Shown: in pieces, positions 1 to 9,992 of the stretch
Layout of the letters: every line of letters starts with the position of its first letter
Numbering within the stretch: the first letter of the stretch is position 1
Assembly: GCA_965247455.1 (NCBI GenBank)
Contig: CBDFHE010000013.1
Coordinates: 102,775-166,774 of the forward strand
Origin: JACZYA01 sp965247455
GTDB lineage: Bacteria > Acidobacteriota > Terriglobia > Acidiferrales > 2-02-FULL-67-57
Direction: 5' to 3'
Length of the DNA stretch: 64,000 bases
Notes under the pieces: model-generated
What the model was told of the DNA's origin: nothing
Database searches by the model: none
Seen by the model: only the letters and a program-made list of their open reading frames with translations
Made by a program: the position numbers and the translations under genes

Positions 1-501
1 CACTTGCGTCAGCCCGTAGGCAACGCCCACCACCAGCAGGTAGGAAACCGCCGCAGCCACCACCTCAGCTCGGCCCACCGGCGATTGCCACATCAGGTCA
101 TAGACAACCCACGCAACCACCAGCAGGCCCAGCCCGATGCCGACGCCGGCGCCAACCGAGATATCGGCCACGTCGGTGTCCACCAGCACGCCGCCCATGT
201 AATAGACCAGCACCAGCAAAACCATGCCGCTCAGCCAGGTCAGCGCCGCCTCCCACCGGAACCAGTGCAGCTTGCGCGGCAGCAGTTCCGGGACCTTCTG
301 CTTTTCGACCACGTAGAACCCGCCGCTGTGGACCATCCACACCTGCGCGACCGTGTTCTCTTTGGCGCCGGCGTTCTCTTCCGCGCTCAGGCGGCCGTCG
401 AGCCAAGTGAAGAAGTAGGTCTGGCCAATCCATAGAATGCCGACGAAAATATGAAACCACCGCACCAGCAGATCGAGCCATCCACTCAGGTTGAAATCCA
501 T
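1..501 (-). CDS. puuD: Urate oxidase, membrane-bound PuuD type (N-terminal part, cut by window edge)
   Basis: Reading the minus strand from an ATG at 501 gives an open frame that runs off the left edge (167 codons). It starts MDFNLSGWLDLLVRWFHI and contains several hydrophobic segments, including VGILWIGQTYFFTWLDG and WLSGMVLLVLVYYMGG. This matches the N-terminal membrane domain of PuuD-type urate hydroxylases, which oxidise urate to 5-hydroxyisourate and normally carry a C-terminal cytochrome c domain; that domain would lie outside the window. The gene starts 9 bases after the stop of uraH, the enzyme for the next step, and follows xanthine dehydrogenase, which makes urate. The family call rests on sequence resemblance plus context; the cytochrome domain cannot be seen. 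Confidence 0.85.
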   Translation of the reverse strand, partial: MDFNLSGWLDLLVRWFHIFVGILWIGQTYFFTWLDGRLSAEENAGAKENTVAQVWMVHSGGFYVVEKQKVPELLPRKLHWFRWEAALTWLSGMVLLVLVYYMGGVLVDTDVADISVGAGVGIGLGLLVVAWVVYDLMWQSPVGRAEVVAAAVSYLLVVGVAYGLTQV

Positions 502-510
502 CGGAATTGG

Positions 511-851
<341 letters not shown>

Positions 852-855
<4 letters not shown>

Positions 856-1364
856 GCTTGCAGCAGTTTCTCCAGCCGCAGGCGCGTAATGCGGCGTTGC
901 TCCTCAGCGGCGATGCGGAACTCCGTCGCGGCATCATTCTGGAGGCGTTGCTCGAGAAGCGCAAGCATCTCCTCGCTGCTTTTTCCGGTCGCGCAGACGA
1001 TGAAGACATAGCCGAATCACTCCTGATAAGCGAGGTTGCCTTCCCGGAGCGCCGCCTGCGTCTCTGCGAGCGCGTCTCGCGTTCCAGCCTGCTCCTCTTC
1101 CGACCAGCGCCGCGCTTCAGCTGATGTCGCCTGCGCGGCGCGCTTCTCGCCGATTTTCGGGTGCCGGCTGAAAGCTTCCAACCAATCCTCCCGGCCGAGT
1201 TCCCACCAAATCTCGCCGGCAGCCTGCAAGAGTGCTTCCATGTCCGGGAACGACCGCCGGTTGGCCATCCGGCGCGCCCACCGGGTGGAGCCGCAACAAG
1301 TGCGCAGCGCCGCCTCGGCTTCTTCCCGTGACTGAGTGTTCAGTCGCCTCAGCCCGTCGTTCAT
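852..1364 (-). pseudogene. uraD: OHCU decarboxylase interrupted by in-frame TGA
   Basis: From the ATG at 1364 (overlapping the alc stop by 4 bases) the frame encodes 170 residues if one TGA at 1017-1019 is read through. The catalytic motif AFSRHPKIGEKR (His68) lies before the stop. After it the sequence continues in the same frame as FGYVFIVCATGKS, the conserved C-terminal block of this family, down to the uraH overlap. The family normally has Lys or Arg where the TGA sits (AYQE-stop-FGY), so CGA to TGA is the simplest explanation. The stop removes 54 residues including the second conserved block. I see no SECIS-like hairpin, so this is a nonsense change or a sequence error rather than recoding. 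Confidence 0.85.
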
Positions 1365-2377
1365 TCTTTCACCCGTGCAATGCTCCCGAACACGCGCAGC
1401 CGGGCCACGCCGCCGTCCGGGAAAATGTTGAAGCGAATGTGCGTCAGCGGCCCGACAGCTTTGATTTCTTTTTCGAAAGAGTGCCGCTTGTCCGCCTCCA
1501 ACCGCGTGCGCGGCAGCAACTCCTTCCACGAGACCGACGAGCCTGTCAGCTTGTCAATTGAGGCGCCTCCCACCTGACAACCTTCCAGCGAACAACTTTC
1601 CGGGAAGTTGCCCTTGAAGTGGGACGTGTCCACCTCTACCCGGTGGATGGTGCCGGCTGTCCCCAGTTTGATAATCGTCCAATCGTGGCCCGGCCCGCGC
1701 CGCCGCCGCGTCTCCCAGCCGTCGCCCATGTTCTTCGCGCGCCCCGGCATGATTAAGTTGTGCCGCGAGCCGAAGAACATGTCGCTCGACGCCACCACCA
1801 GCCCCCCGTTCTCGACCGCCGCCAGGTTGATGTCGTCCGCCTGCGCCGCCGCAAGCTGCTTCCAGTCCGGAACTACTTCCCCATGTATCCGCAGTCGCGC
1901 CACGCCCCCGTCCGGGAACATCTTGAAGCGGATGTGGGTGAAGCGCTCCCGGTTCTCAATCGCAAACAAGTTTTGCGTGTCGCCTTTCAACGGGGACTTG
2001 GGGAGAATCTCGACCCACTTCATCGAGACGCTCGTCAGCCGTTCAACCCTTGCGCCCGCCTCAGCGGCGCAGGCCTCAATCGCGCACTGCTCGGGGTAGT
2101 TGCCCTTGAAATGGCTGGTGTCCACCACCACTCCCCGCAGGATGCCGGGAAGGCCCAGCCGGATGAGGCACCAGTCGTGTCCCGGCGACCGCCGTCGCCG
2201 CGTCTCCCACCCGTCCATCCATTTACCCCGCTCGGTGTACTTATCTTTGACGAAAATTGGCTGGCTGCTCTTGAGCAGGTTTTCCTTGGGCGCAAAGAAG
2301 TCGTCGTTGGCGGCCAACACTGCGCCGCCCACGCGCTCACAGGCCAAGTCAACCAGTTCCGTGAAGTCGGGCAGCAT
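1361..2377 (-). CDS. alc: Allantoicase
   Basis: A 338-residue protein, the normal allantoicase length, built from two homologous halves. Each half has the block MDGWETRRRR or GDGWETRRRR followed by PGHDW, then VDTSHFKGN and later THIRF with FPDGGVARLR. It hydrolyses allantoate to ureidoglycolate and urea (EC 3.5.3.4), the last step of the urate route represented in this cluster. It lies downstream of xanthine dehydrogenase and overlaps uraD by 4 bases. No allantoinase is present in the window, so that step is either encoded elsewhere or done by a related amidohydrolase. Confidence 0.96.
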   Translation of the reverse strand: MLPDFTELVDLACERVGGAVLAANDDFFAPKENLLKSSQPIFVKDKYTERGKWMDGWETRRRRSPGHDWCLIRLGLPGILRGVVVDTSHFKGNYPEQCAIEACAAEAGARVERLTSVSMKWVEILPKSPLKGDTQNLFAIENRERFTHIRFKMFPDGGVARLRIHGEVVPDWKQLAAAQADDINLAAVENGGLVVASSDMFFGSRHNLIMPGRAKNMGDGWETRRRRGPGHDWTIIKLGTAGTIHRVEVDTSHFKGNFPESCSLEGCQVGGASIDKLTGSSVSWKELLPRTRLEADKRHSFEKEIKAVGPLTHIRFNIFPDGGVARLRVFGSIARVKE

Positions 2378-2440
2378 TCTTTGTCCCTCAGTATCGCTTC
2401 CATGGAACCGGACAGGAAACCACCCTACCGGTTCCGCAGG

Positions 2441-3321
2441 CTACTCCCTCCGCTCTTCACGCTTGATTGAGTTCAGCAGGAAATCTTCCAGGAGGTTCAG
2501 TGTTACCCGCAGGCGGTAGCGCGCCGTGGAGCGGAAGTCGGCGATGGGAGAAATCTCCTCCGCCAGCGCCACCTTGGCGGCGTCGAGGGCAGCAGTGCCC
2601 ATCTCTTGACCCTTTAGCACGGCCTCGGTCTTCACACACCGGATAACCGTGGGCGCTACGCTTCCCAGCGCGATGCGGATGTCTCGAACCGTGTCGCCCT
2701 CCACCTCGGCCAGCCCGGCGAAACACACTTTGGAAATTGCCTGGGCTTTGCGCGTCCCCACCTTACGGTAATACTGTCTTCGTGACTTGGCCGTGCGCGG
2801 CAGCCGGATGCGGCCGATCAGCTCCTCCGGCCGCAGGTTCATCTGTTTGTACCCGGTGTGAAAACCCGATAGGGAACCCAGCGCGACCCGCGCGCCGAGA
2901 CCAGCTCCAACTCCGCATCGTACACCAGCAGCGCCGGCGGGGAGTCCGCTGCCGGCGAGGCGTTGGCGATGTTCCCGCCCAGCGTGCCCCGGTTCTGCGT
3001 CGCCACTCCGCCCGTCTCCCGGGCCGCCTGGCAGAGCAAGGGGAACTCCCGCTGCAACGTTGCGTTCCCCAGTACCTGGCTGTAAGTCGTCAGCGCGCCC
3101 AGCGTGACCTGCTCCGCCGTTACCTCGATGTCCTTGAGTTCCGACAAGCGCCACAGGCCAAGGAATTTCCGGTACGAAAGCGCGCCGGCCTCGAACAGCA
3201 CCATCAGGTCGGTGTCGCCCGCAAAAGCTTTCCAGACGCCGGGCTCGCGCTCCAGCAGCGCCAGCGCTTCCGGCAGGCTTCGGGGAGCTTGCAGATCGTA
3301 GGCAGGCAGATAGGACCTCAT
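2441..3321 (-). pseudogene. Xanthine dehydrogenase FAD-binding subunit, frameshifted
   Basis: The N-terminal part (start ATG at 3321, MRSYLPAYDLQAPRSL) has the FAD-domain blocks AFAGDTDLMVLFEAG and TQNRGTLGGNIANASPAADS. It then runs into a stop soon after RVFTPGTNR. The C-terminal part (YKQMNLRPEELIGRI, then RLRVTLNLLEDFLL, to the TAG at 2441) is in another frame. The two join if one T is restored in the T4 run (AAAA at 2861-2864 on the plus strand), giving YRVFHTGYKQMNL. The expected product is the roughly 290-residue FAD subunit that passes electrons from the Fe-S subunit to NAD. A one-base homopolymer loss could be a sequencing or consensus error. The start overlaps the Fe-S subunit stop by 4 bases. 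Confidence 0.85.
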
Positions 3322-3809
3322 ACCTTGGCCTGCATCCTCTGGCACGCCCGGACGACAGCCGCAAAAATTTTCGTGTACCCGGTGCAGCGACACAGGTTGC
3401 CCGCCAGCCCGGTGCGAATCTCCGCCTCGCCGGGGTCGGGGACCCGCTCCAACAGGTTCACCGCCGCCAGGATCATCCCCGGCGTGCAAATCCCGCACTG
3501 CGCCCCGCCCGAGGAGATAAACGCCTCCTGCACGGCGTGCAAGCGCTCGCCGTCGGCAACTCCTTCGATGGTGGTGATCTCCGCCCCCTCGACCTGCAAG
3601 ACCGGCACCAGACAACTGTTCACCAACTCGCCGTCGATCAAGACCGAACAGGCACCGCATTCCCCCTCGCCGCAGCCCTCCTTGGTCCCCGTCAACTGCA
3701 ATTCCTCCCGCAACACGTCCAGCAAGCGCGCCATCGGGTACACACGCAGCGTTCGCTGCTTCCCATTCACCGTGCAGTTGACGGCCGACTTCGCCACCGC
3801 GTCAGGCAC
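3318..3809 (-). CDS. Xanthine dehydrogenase 2Fe-2S subunit
   Basis: A 163-residue protein with both iron-sulfur motifs of the molybdenum hydroxylase small subunit. One is the plant-ferredoxin type GCGEGECGACSVL with a later Cys at SCLVP; the other is the alpha-helical CGICTPGM with CRCTGY. I choose the GTG at 3809 rather than the longer frame because GGAGG lies 6 bases upstream and the resulting length is normal. This start overlaps the end of the molybdenum subunit gene by 8 bases, as is common in these operons. It relays electrons from the molybdopterin subunit to the FAD subunit in oxidation of hypoxanthine and xanthine to urate. Confidence 0.93.
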   Translation of the reverse strand: MPDAVAKSAVNCTVNGKQRTLRVYPMARLLDVLREELQLTGTKEGCGEGECGACSVLIDGELVNSCLVPVLQVEGAEITTIEGVADGERLHAVQEAFISSGGAQCGICTPGMILAAVNLLERVPDPGEAEIRTGLAGNLCRCTGYTKIFAAVVRACQRMQAKV

Positions 3810-5986
3810 GGTTCGCCTCCAGCGCTTCCAGCAATGCTTCCGGCAGCACCGGGAGGTGGTCGAAGCCGATGCCGATGGCATCCTCGATCGCATTCACAAT
3901 GGCCGGGGCGGTGCCGTCCAGGGGAAGCTCACCGAGGCCCTTGGCGCCGCCGGGGCCGTAGCCGTACGGGACTTCCTCAAAGAAGACGCGGATGGGAGGC
4001 GCATCCGCCGCCGTCGGCATAATGTAGTTGGTCATCCGATTGTTGACCATGCGACCCTCTTGCCACACCACGTTTTCGTACAGGGCATACCCGATTCCCT
4101 GCGCCACCCCACCTTCAATCTGCCCGGCAGCCAGTACCGGGTGGGCCACTTTCCCCACCTCCTGCACCGCCACAAAGTCATCCACGCAAACTTCGTAAGT
4201 GAGGGAATCGACCGTCACCTCAGCTACGTACACCGCCCAGGCGTAGGTGCTGTAGGCATCGCCGCGATAGTTTTCTTCATCCCAGTGAATCTCCGGCGGG
4301 GTCTGATACTGGCTGAAGGATTTGAGCGGGCCAAACTTTCTGATGTGGTCGCCGCACGCCCGCGCAAACTCTGCGCGGGAATAGCCTTCCCGCAGGAATC
4401 CCTTGCCGAGCAAAGTTTGTTTCAACCCCAGCGCCGCCGATTCCACCAGCTTGCCCACGATCATGCAGGTGCGCGAAGCCACCGTGGGGCCGCTGTTGGG
4501 AACCACACTGGTGTCCGGCGGCGCCACTTCAATCAGATCGTAGTCCAGCCCCAAAGCGTCAGCGGCAATTTGCGAGAGAATGGTGTTGGTGCCCTGCCCG
4601 ATTTCCGTGCTGGCCGCCAGCACCCGCACTCGCCCCTCGGCGGTGGCCTCCACGCCCACCACCGAAGCCAACTGGGTCTCGCCGGCGCCGGTGAACCCCG
4701 CCCCGTGCATGAAGGAAGCGAAGCCAATTCCTTTCTGATTGCGATTGTTTTTGTTCTCCCGCGCGAAGCGTTCGAGTTTTGCGCGGTAGTCAGAAAGCTC
4801 GAACGCGCGCTCCAGCAGCCAGCCCATGTCCACCTGTTCGCGGATCACCTGCCCGGTGGCGGTGGTCTGCCCCTCGCGGACGAAATTGCGGCGGCGAAAC
4901 TCCTCCGGGCTCAAGCCCACTGCGCGGGCCACCTTGTTCAAGTGGCGCTCCAGCGCAAAGGTGCTCTGGGGCGCGCCGAAGCCGCGAAAAGCGCCGTGCG
5001 GCGGCGCATTGGTGGCGACGGCGTGGCTGCGAATGCGAATGTTCGGGCAAGCGTAAGGTCCGGCGGCGTGAATGGTACCGCGCGAGAGCACCACCGCCGA
5101 CAAGGTGGCGTAGGCGCCCCCATCGATCACGAAATCAATTTCCATCCCCAGCAGCTTTCCCTCTTTGCTCACGGCGGTCCGGTGCCTCGTGCGCGAGGGA
5201 TGCCGCTTGGTGGTGGCCACCATGTCTTCCGCGCGGTCGTAAATAATCTTGACCGGCTTGCCTGACTTCCAGGCCAGCAGCGCGGCGTGGCCTGCCATCA
5301 TGGAGGGATACTCTTCCTTGCCGCCAAAGCCCCCGCCGGTGGCCGCCTGGATGACGCGCACTTTCTCCTCCGGCAGACCGAACAACGGCACCAGCGCCTT
5401 GTGCACGTAGTAGGGGCATTGCAGCGAGCCCCAGACCGTCACGCCTTCTTCCGGCGTGGCAATGGCAACCATGCCGTTGTTCTCGATGTAGAGTTGCTCC
5501 TGGGCGCCGGTCCGGTATTCGCCCTCGACGATGAAGTCCGCGCCGGCCCAGACGTCGTCCACGTTGCCCTTGTCCACCCGGATGGATTTCAGAAGGTTGT
5601 CTTCCCCCCAGACGACTTTCTTCCTGCTCAGTGAATCCTCGAGGGTGAAAACCGCAGGGAGCGGATCGATCTCCAGGCGCACCTGTCGGCGTGCTTCTTC
5701 CAGCAAGTACTTGTCGGGGTGGGCGAGAAGGACGACCGGCTCTTCGGGATGGTTGACGACGCCGTCGGCCAGAAACGGCTGATCCGCAAGAATCAGGGCC
5801 ACATAGTTCCGCCCCGGAATATCTTTCGCCGTTACAACCGTGAATTCATTCCACGGAATGCCGCCCTCAAACGAAATCCCGCGGATGCGTCCGCGCGCGC
5901 AGGGGCTGCGCACCGTGGCGCCGTACAACATGCCGGGGAAAGTAAAATCGTCGCGGGACCGACCGTCCCACCACTTGCGTCTGCAT
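3802..5986 (-). CDS. Xanthine dehydrogenase molybdopterin-binding subunit, N-terminus disrupted
   Basis: Over 720 residues carry the motifs of the molybdenum subunit: ATGGGFGGKEE, GAFRGFGAPQ, STEIGQGTNT and, near the C-terminus, GGAKGLGELPLDG containing the catalytic Glu. The family N-terminus is visible as MQTQVVGRSVPR from an ATG at 5986, but it is in a different frame from the main body, which starts DDFTFPGMLYG at about 5955. About a dozen usual linker residues (the KVTGRAxY region) are missing. A small deletion at about 5950-5957 has therefore joined two frames. Without it the only start in the main frame is a TTG at 6015 lacking family resemblance. Xanthine as substrate is inferred from the urate genes downstream. 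Confidence 0.88.
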
Positions 5987-6024
5987 CTTTGCAATCCCGG
6001 AAGCCTGCCGTGCAAACCTCACAT

Positions 6025-6492
6025 TCAATATTCACTCTTGTCCGTCTTTTGCTCCCACAGGGGAAAAGCCTTGAGGGCTTCCTCGCGCATGATCTGCGTC
6101 ATCGGAATCCTTTTTTGCGCCAACGGGAGCTGCAACTGCTCGCGAATATACGCGTCGTCAAACCCGTAGCGGGCGGCATCCTCGCTGGTGCTGGCGAAAT
6201 ACACCTGGGCGGGCCGCGCCCAGTAAAGCGCCGCCATACACATCGGGCACGGTTCGCAGGTGGCATAAATCTCGCAGCCCGTCAGTTGAAAATGACCGAG
6301 CACCCGGCACGCTTCGCGGATCGCCACGATTTCGGCGTGAGCGGTGGGATCATTGCTGGAAGCCACCCGGTTGGTTCCCTGCGCGATCATCTTGCCCTCT
6401 TTGACAATCACGGTGGCAAACGGCCCCCCATTGCCCGAGCGTACATTCTCGATGGACAACTCAATCGCTCTTGCCATGAAGGGATTTTGCAT
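6025..6492 (-). CDS. guaD: Guanine deaminase, cytidine-deaminase fold
   Basis: A 155-residue protein closely resembling the small zinc guanine deaminase of Bacillus: GGPFATVIVKEG, DPTAHAEIVAIR (zinc His and catalytic Glu), CEPCPMCMAALYWARP (zinc Cys pair) and a matching GFDDAYI block. It deaminates guanine to xanthine, directly supplying the xanthine dehydrogenase encoded 40 bases downstream. This type differs from the larger amidohydrolase guanine deaminase. It is the first intact gene of the purine cluster after the terminator that closes the 5'-nucleotidase gene, so a promoter probably lies in 6493-6745, although I could not define one. Confidence 0.92.
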   Translation of the reverse strand: MQNPFMARAIELSIENVRSGNGGPFATVIVKEGKMIAQGTNRVASSNDPTAHAEIVAIREACRVLGHFQLTGCEIYATCEPCPMCMAALYWARPAQVYFASTSEDAARYGFDDAYIREQLQLPLAQKRIPMTQIMREEALKAFPLWEQKTDKSEY

Positions 6493-6745
6493 AGCCTCAA
6501 CCCCGATACTGGTGGAACGGGAACGGCGTCCCCGGTGTTCACGAAACTCTGTTTAAGAAAACATGCTCGTATCGGCCTTCGACTTTCGGAGTCTTGCCCC
6601 CGCATCCGCGCGCGAAAAAAAAAAGAAGTCCCCCCGGGGCAAACCAGCAAGCTTCCGCTCCCTTGCATAAAAGGATGAACTCGGCGGTTCCGCCCGCACG
6701 TGATTATACGCTTGTGGCTTCGCCTTTCAAGCCGGCGGGATGACC

Positions 6746-6775
6746 AAAGAAAAGGGCCGCTCCTGAGAGCGACCC
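6746..6775 (-). terminator. Rho-independent terminator after the 5'-nucleotidase gene
   Basis: On the minus strand GGGTCGCTC - TCAG - GAGCGGCCC forms a 9-bp stem with one wobble pair and a 4-base loop, followed by TTTTCTTT. It lies about 90 bases after the 5'-nucleotidase stop and separates that gene from guaD. Confidence 0.75.
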
Positions 6776-6863
6776 TGTCTCTACTGCTCGGCGGATTCTG
6801 GCCCCTCCTGCGGCGCGGGCAGAGCCACCCAACCGGGCGGCTCTGCCCACCGCAGAAAGAATG

Positions 6864-8546
6864 TTAGGGAACGGGACAACTAGCACCGGTGCAATCGATC
6901 CGGCCCTGGATGGTCGGCGTGATGGGCGTGTTCGCCGCGATGTAATCCGCCACCACCTTGTCCATGAAGTCCCGGCTGACGGCCCGGCTGGAGAAGTTCG
7001 GGTAGCCATCGCCGCCGCTCGCCATGAAGTCGTTCTCAGCCAGGGTGTAGTTTGACGCTACGGTCAGATCGACCACGGCGCCGGTGCAACTGCCGTCCGC
7101 CGCCTGGCGAACCGCACCCGTGACCCGGCTGTCGACCGCCGCGTCGATGTCGTAGCTGAAACAGAGGCCCGAGACCTGAGCAAAGCAAAGCGCCCGCTGA
7201 TGCCCGGCACGGCCGACACACCTCGTTCCAGCATCGTCTTCAGCTCAGCTCCGTTCAGTTGCAGGGTGACCACAACGTTTCCGAAGGGGAGCACCGTCAG
7301 CACCTGGCCGCTGGTGATATCGAAGTTTGGACCGGTGAAGGGCGGGCAGAAGTCGGTGGGGCTGTCGACCGTCGGGCAGGTCAGGTTGGCCCTCAAACCA
7401 CCCGAGTTGGTAATGGCGAAGTCGGTGCCATAAGTGGTCCGCATGGCATCGGTGGTGACGTCGCCGACCAGCGACTCGCAGGTTCGTCCACTGCTCTGCC
7501 CGCACGAGTCGGCGCGCGGGATGGAGACGGTGGATTGGCCGATGACCACGCCGAGCAGGGCGTCAAGCTGTGTGCGCAGCGGGTCGAGCAGCGCGACGAT
7601 CGCCGGGTCCGGCGTCACCGCGTTGCTGAACGGCGTGACGAATTCGACCGAGCGGTCAATGATGCGACCGTTCTGCGGGTCAACGGTCAACAGTGTGCGC
7701 GAATAGGTCCTACCCTTGCTGCGGTTCTCCACCACCAGCGCGTTGTTGATGATCCCTTCGAACTGCACGTCGGTGTGGTCGCCGAAGATGATGTCGAAGC
7801 CGCCGACATTGTTGGCGAAGTCAATGAGCGGGCCCATCGGCGCCCCCGTGCCCGGGTCGAACCCGGTGACGCCTAAGTGCGTAATCGCAACCAACACCTT
7901 GGCGCCCGCCCGCCGAGCCGCGGCCCGGGCCTTGTTGGCGGCCGGGACGGGATCGGTGACTTCAATGGTGCCAAATCTGCCCGGGAAGACCAGCGTAGGC
8001 GCCTCGGGGTTGGTGATGCCGACGACGCCCACTTTCACTCCCCCGACGTCGAATATCTCGAACCGTTGTACGCCCGATTAGGTTATCGTCCAGGTTCTTC
8101 AAGTTGGCCGACACGTACTGAAAATCCGCAAGATCAATAATCTGCTGCAGGTCCATGATCCCCCCGTCGAAGTTATGGTTCCCGAAGGTATCGACATCGA
8201 AACCCATCAGATTCATGGCCTGTACGGCGGGCACCTCCTTGAAGAAGCTCGAGAGCGGCGGCGAGGCGCCATAGGCGTCGCCCGCGGTGAGCGTCAAAGT
8301 GTTGGGATTGGCTATTCGGTCGGCCATCCAATAGGCGGAAAGCTCGGCGGCTCCCCCGATGTTGCCCACCCCGAAAACAGAGAGCGGATCGAGCTGGGCG
8401 TGCCAGTCGGAAATGGTCAGGAACTGGATCTCAACCGGCTCTCGCCCCGCCTTGGCCGTGAATACCCCAGTGGCTGTGACGGCAGCTACCAACAACAAGA
8501 CTGCCAGACCGATCAGCGCGAAACGGTAAGAGCGATTCATTTTCAT
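6864..8546 (-). pseudogene. Secreted 5'-nucleotidase, two frameshifts
   Basis: Three consecutive frames together make one secreted 5'-nucleotidase of about 560 residues. The first frame has a signal peptide and the metallophosphatase blocks TISDWHAQL and GNHNFDGG. The second has VAITHLGVTG, IFGDHTD, and the C-terminal domain blocks AITNSGGLRANL and GQVLTVLPFGN. The third has NDFMASGGDGYPNF and ends GASCPVP. Frame 1 passes to frame 2 near 8060-8072 by a 1-base change. Frame 2 passes to frame 3 through a duplicated GCAAA at 7180-7189; removing one copy restores GRFAQVSGLCFSYDID. I start at 8546 because GGAGGGGGG lies immediately upstream, though the ATG 6 bases later also fits. It would release nucleosides from nucleotides, feeding purine breakdown. 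Confidence 0.85.
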
Positions 8547-8988
8547 GCCCCCCTCCATGCATCGGTTCTCAAGAATTGGGAATGGCTTTCGGATTGAAAG
8601 AATATCTTCTGGACAGAATCCACCCCTCCCCCCCTATACTCTACCACAGCAAGCCTCCTGCCAACCGAGGTTCCCTGCGTTTCCGGCATTCCTTGAGTTT
8701 GCAGCGGGTTATGCGGCCAGGGGTGGACCTGAAGTTGTCGCCTTCTTCGCGGGGCACAACCCGCTGCGTCTATTGTGCAAAAAACTTCACGATAGGAAAA
8801 TCACAGCCGGAGCTAGGCGCTGAGAAACAACAGCGCTCGGCCTGCCGGCATCCCGTCGGCGTTACAATTTGAAGGCTCACCGCGTTTCGGGTAGGATGGC
8901 GTGGGGTATTGATGGAGCCCGCCCACTGCAAGGCGCTTTTTTCCCGCCGCGTGGGCGCAGGCGAACCCGCCTCAGGGGGGACGTTGCG
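8547..8988. other. Divergent intergenic region between 5'-nucleotidase and nitrilase genes
   Basis: No gene is supported here. It must hold promoters for two divergent transcription units. A polypyrimidine stretch at 8618-8645 and scattered AT-rich patches are visible, but I cannot define -35 and -10 boxes with confidence. Confidence 0.5.
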
Positions 8989-9861
8989 ATGGCACGACCT
9001 GTGCGTTGCGGTCTAATTCAGGCGCGGTGTGAACTCTCGCCGGAAAAGCACTCGCTCGAAAAAATCAAGCGGGAGATGATCCGCAAGCACGAGCGGTTGA
9101 TTGCTCAGGCCGCCCGCCAGCGGGTGCAGATTCTCTGCTTGCAGGAGATCTTCTCCGGGCCCTACTTCTGCGCCGAGCAGGACATCCGTTGGTATCCTCA
9201 GGCCGAGCGCATCCCCGACGGCCCCACGGTCCGCTGGGCGCAAAAACTCGCCAAGAAGCACCGCATGGTGATTGTCCTTCCCATCTACGAAGAAGGAATG
9301 ACCGGCGTGTACTACAACACCGCCGCCGTCCTCGACGCCGACGGCAGCTACCGGGGCAAGTACCGCAAGCACCACATCCCACATACCCATCCGGGCTTTT
9401 GGGAAAAGTTCTACTTCACACCCGGCGACACCGGCTATCCCGTCTTTGAGACGCGCTACGCCAGGGTGGGCGTCTACATCTGCTACGACCGTCACTTCCC
9501 CGAGGGCGCTCGCGTCCTGGGTCTGAACGGGGCCGAGATTGTCTTCAACCCCTCCGCCACTGTGGCAGGGTTGTCAGAATACCTGTGGGAACTGGAGCAG
9601 CCCGCCCACGCCGTCGCCAACGCCTACTTCATCGGCGCCATCAACCGCGTGGGCCACGAGCAACCGTGGGATATCGGCGAGTTCTACGGCAAGAGCTACT
9701 TCTGCGACCCGCGGGGAAAGATTGTCGCACAGGCCAGCCGAGACAAAGACGAAGTCCTCGTGACTGACTTGGATCTCGACCAAATCCAGGAAGTGCGCTC
9801 CACCTGGCAATTCTACCGCGACCGCCGGCCCGAGACCTATGACCCCCTGGCCGGCCGCTAA
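8989..9861 (+). CDS. Nitrilase-family amidohydrolase, probable beta-ureidopropionase
   Basis: A 290-residue carbon-nitrogen hydrolase with the catalytic triad blocks CLQEIFSGPYF (Glu), YRKHHIPHTHPGFWEKFYF (Lys) and GVYICYDRHFPEGAR (nucleophilic Cys). This close set resembles beta-ureidopropionase and N-carbamoyl-beta-alanine amidase more than generic nitrilases. The start at 8989 is preceded by GGGGGG at 8975-8980 and matches family N-termini; the longer frame upstream has no support. With the aminotransferase, permease and dihydropyrimidinase that follow, it would release beta-alanine, CO2 and ammonia from N-carbamoyl-beta-alanine in the reductive pyrimidine pathway. N-carbamoylputrescine amidase is the main alternative. 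Confidence 0.85.
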   Translation: MARPVRCGLIQARCELSPEKHSLEKIKREMIRKHERLIAQAARQRVQILCLQEIFSGPYFCAEQDIRWYPQAERIPDGPTVRWAQKLAKKHRMVIVLPIYEEGMTGVYYNTAAVLDADGSYRGKYRKHHIPHTHPGFWEKFYFTPGDTGYPVFETRYARVGVYICYDRHFPEGARVLGLNGAEIVFNPSATVAGLSEYLWELEQPAHAVANAYFIGAINRVGHEQPWDIGEFYGKSYFCDPRGKIVAQASRDKDEVLVTDLDLDQIQEVRSTWQFYRDRRPETYDPLAGR

Positions 9862-9992
9862 CCCGGAGAGGCCGGTAGATGTATGAAGCCACTGTCGGGA
9901 ACGCACTAATGCCCGGCGCCGACACAATCCTATGACAACGAGGTGGCGCGATGGGCGCAACTAAACTCACACAGGAAAAAGTAGGAGAGACC

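Noticed and set aside
1017..1019. TGA in uraD as selenocysteine
   Set aside because: The family has Lys or Arg there, not Cys, and no hairpin of suitable spacing follows.
2737..5265. 842-codon plus-strand frame opposite xanthine dehydrogenase
   Set aside because: A shadow frame; the opposite strand carries all molybdenum hydroxylase motifs.
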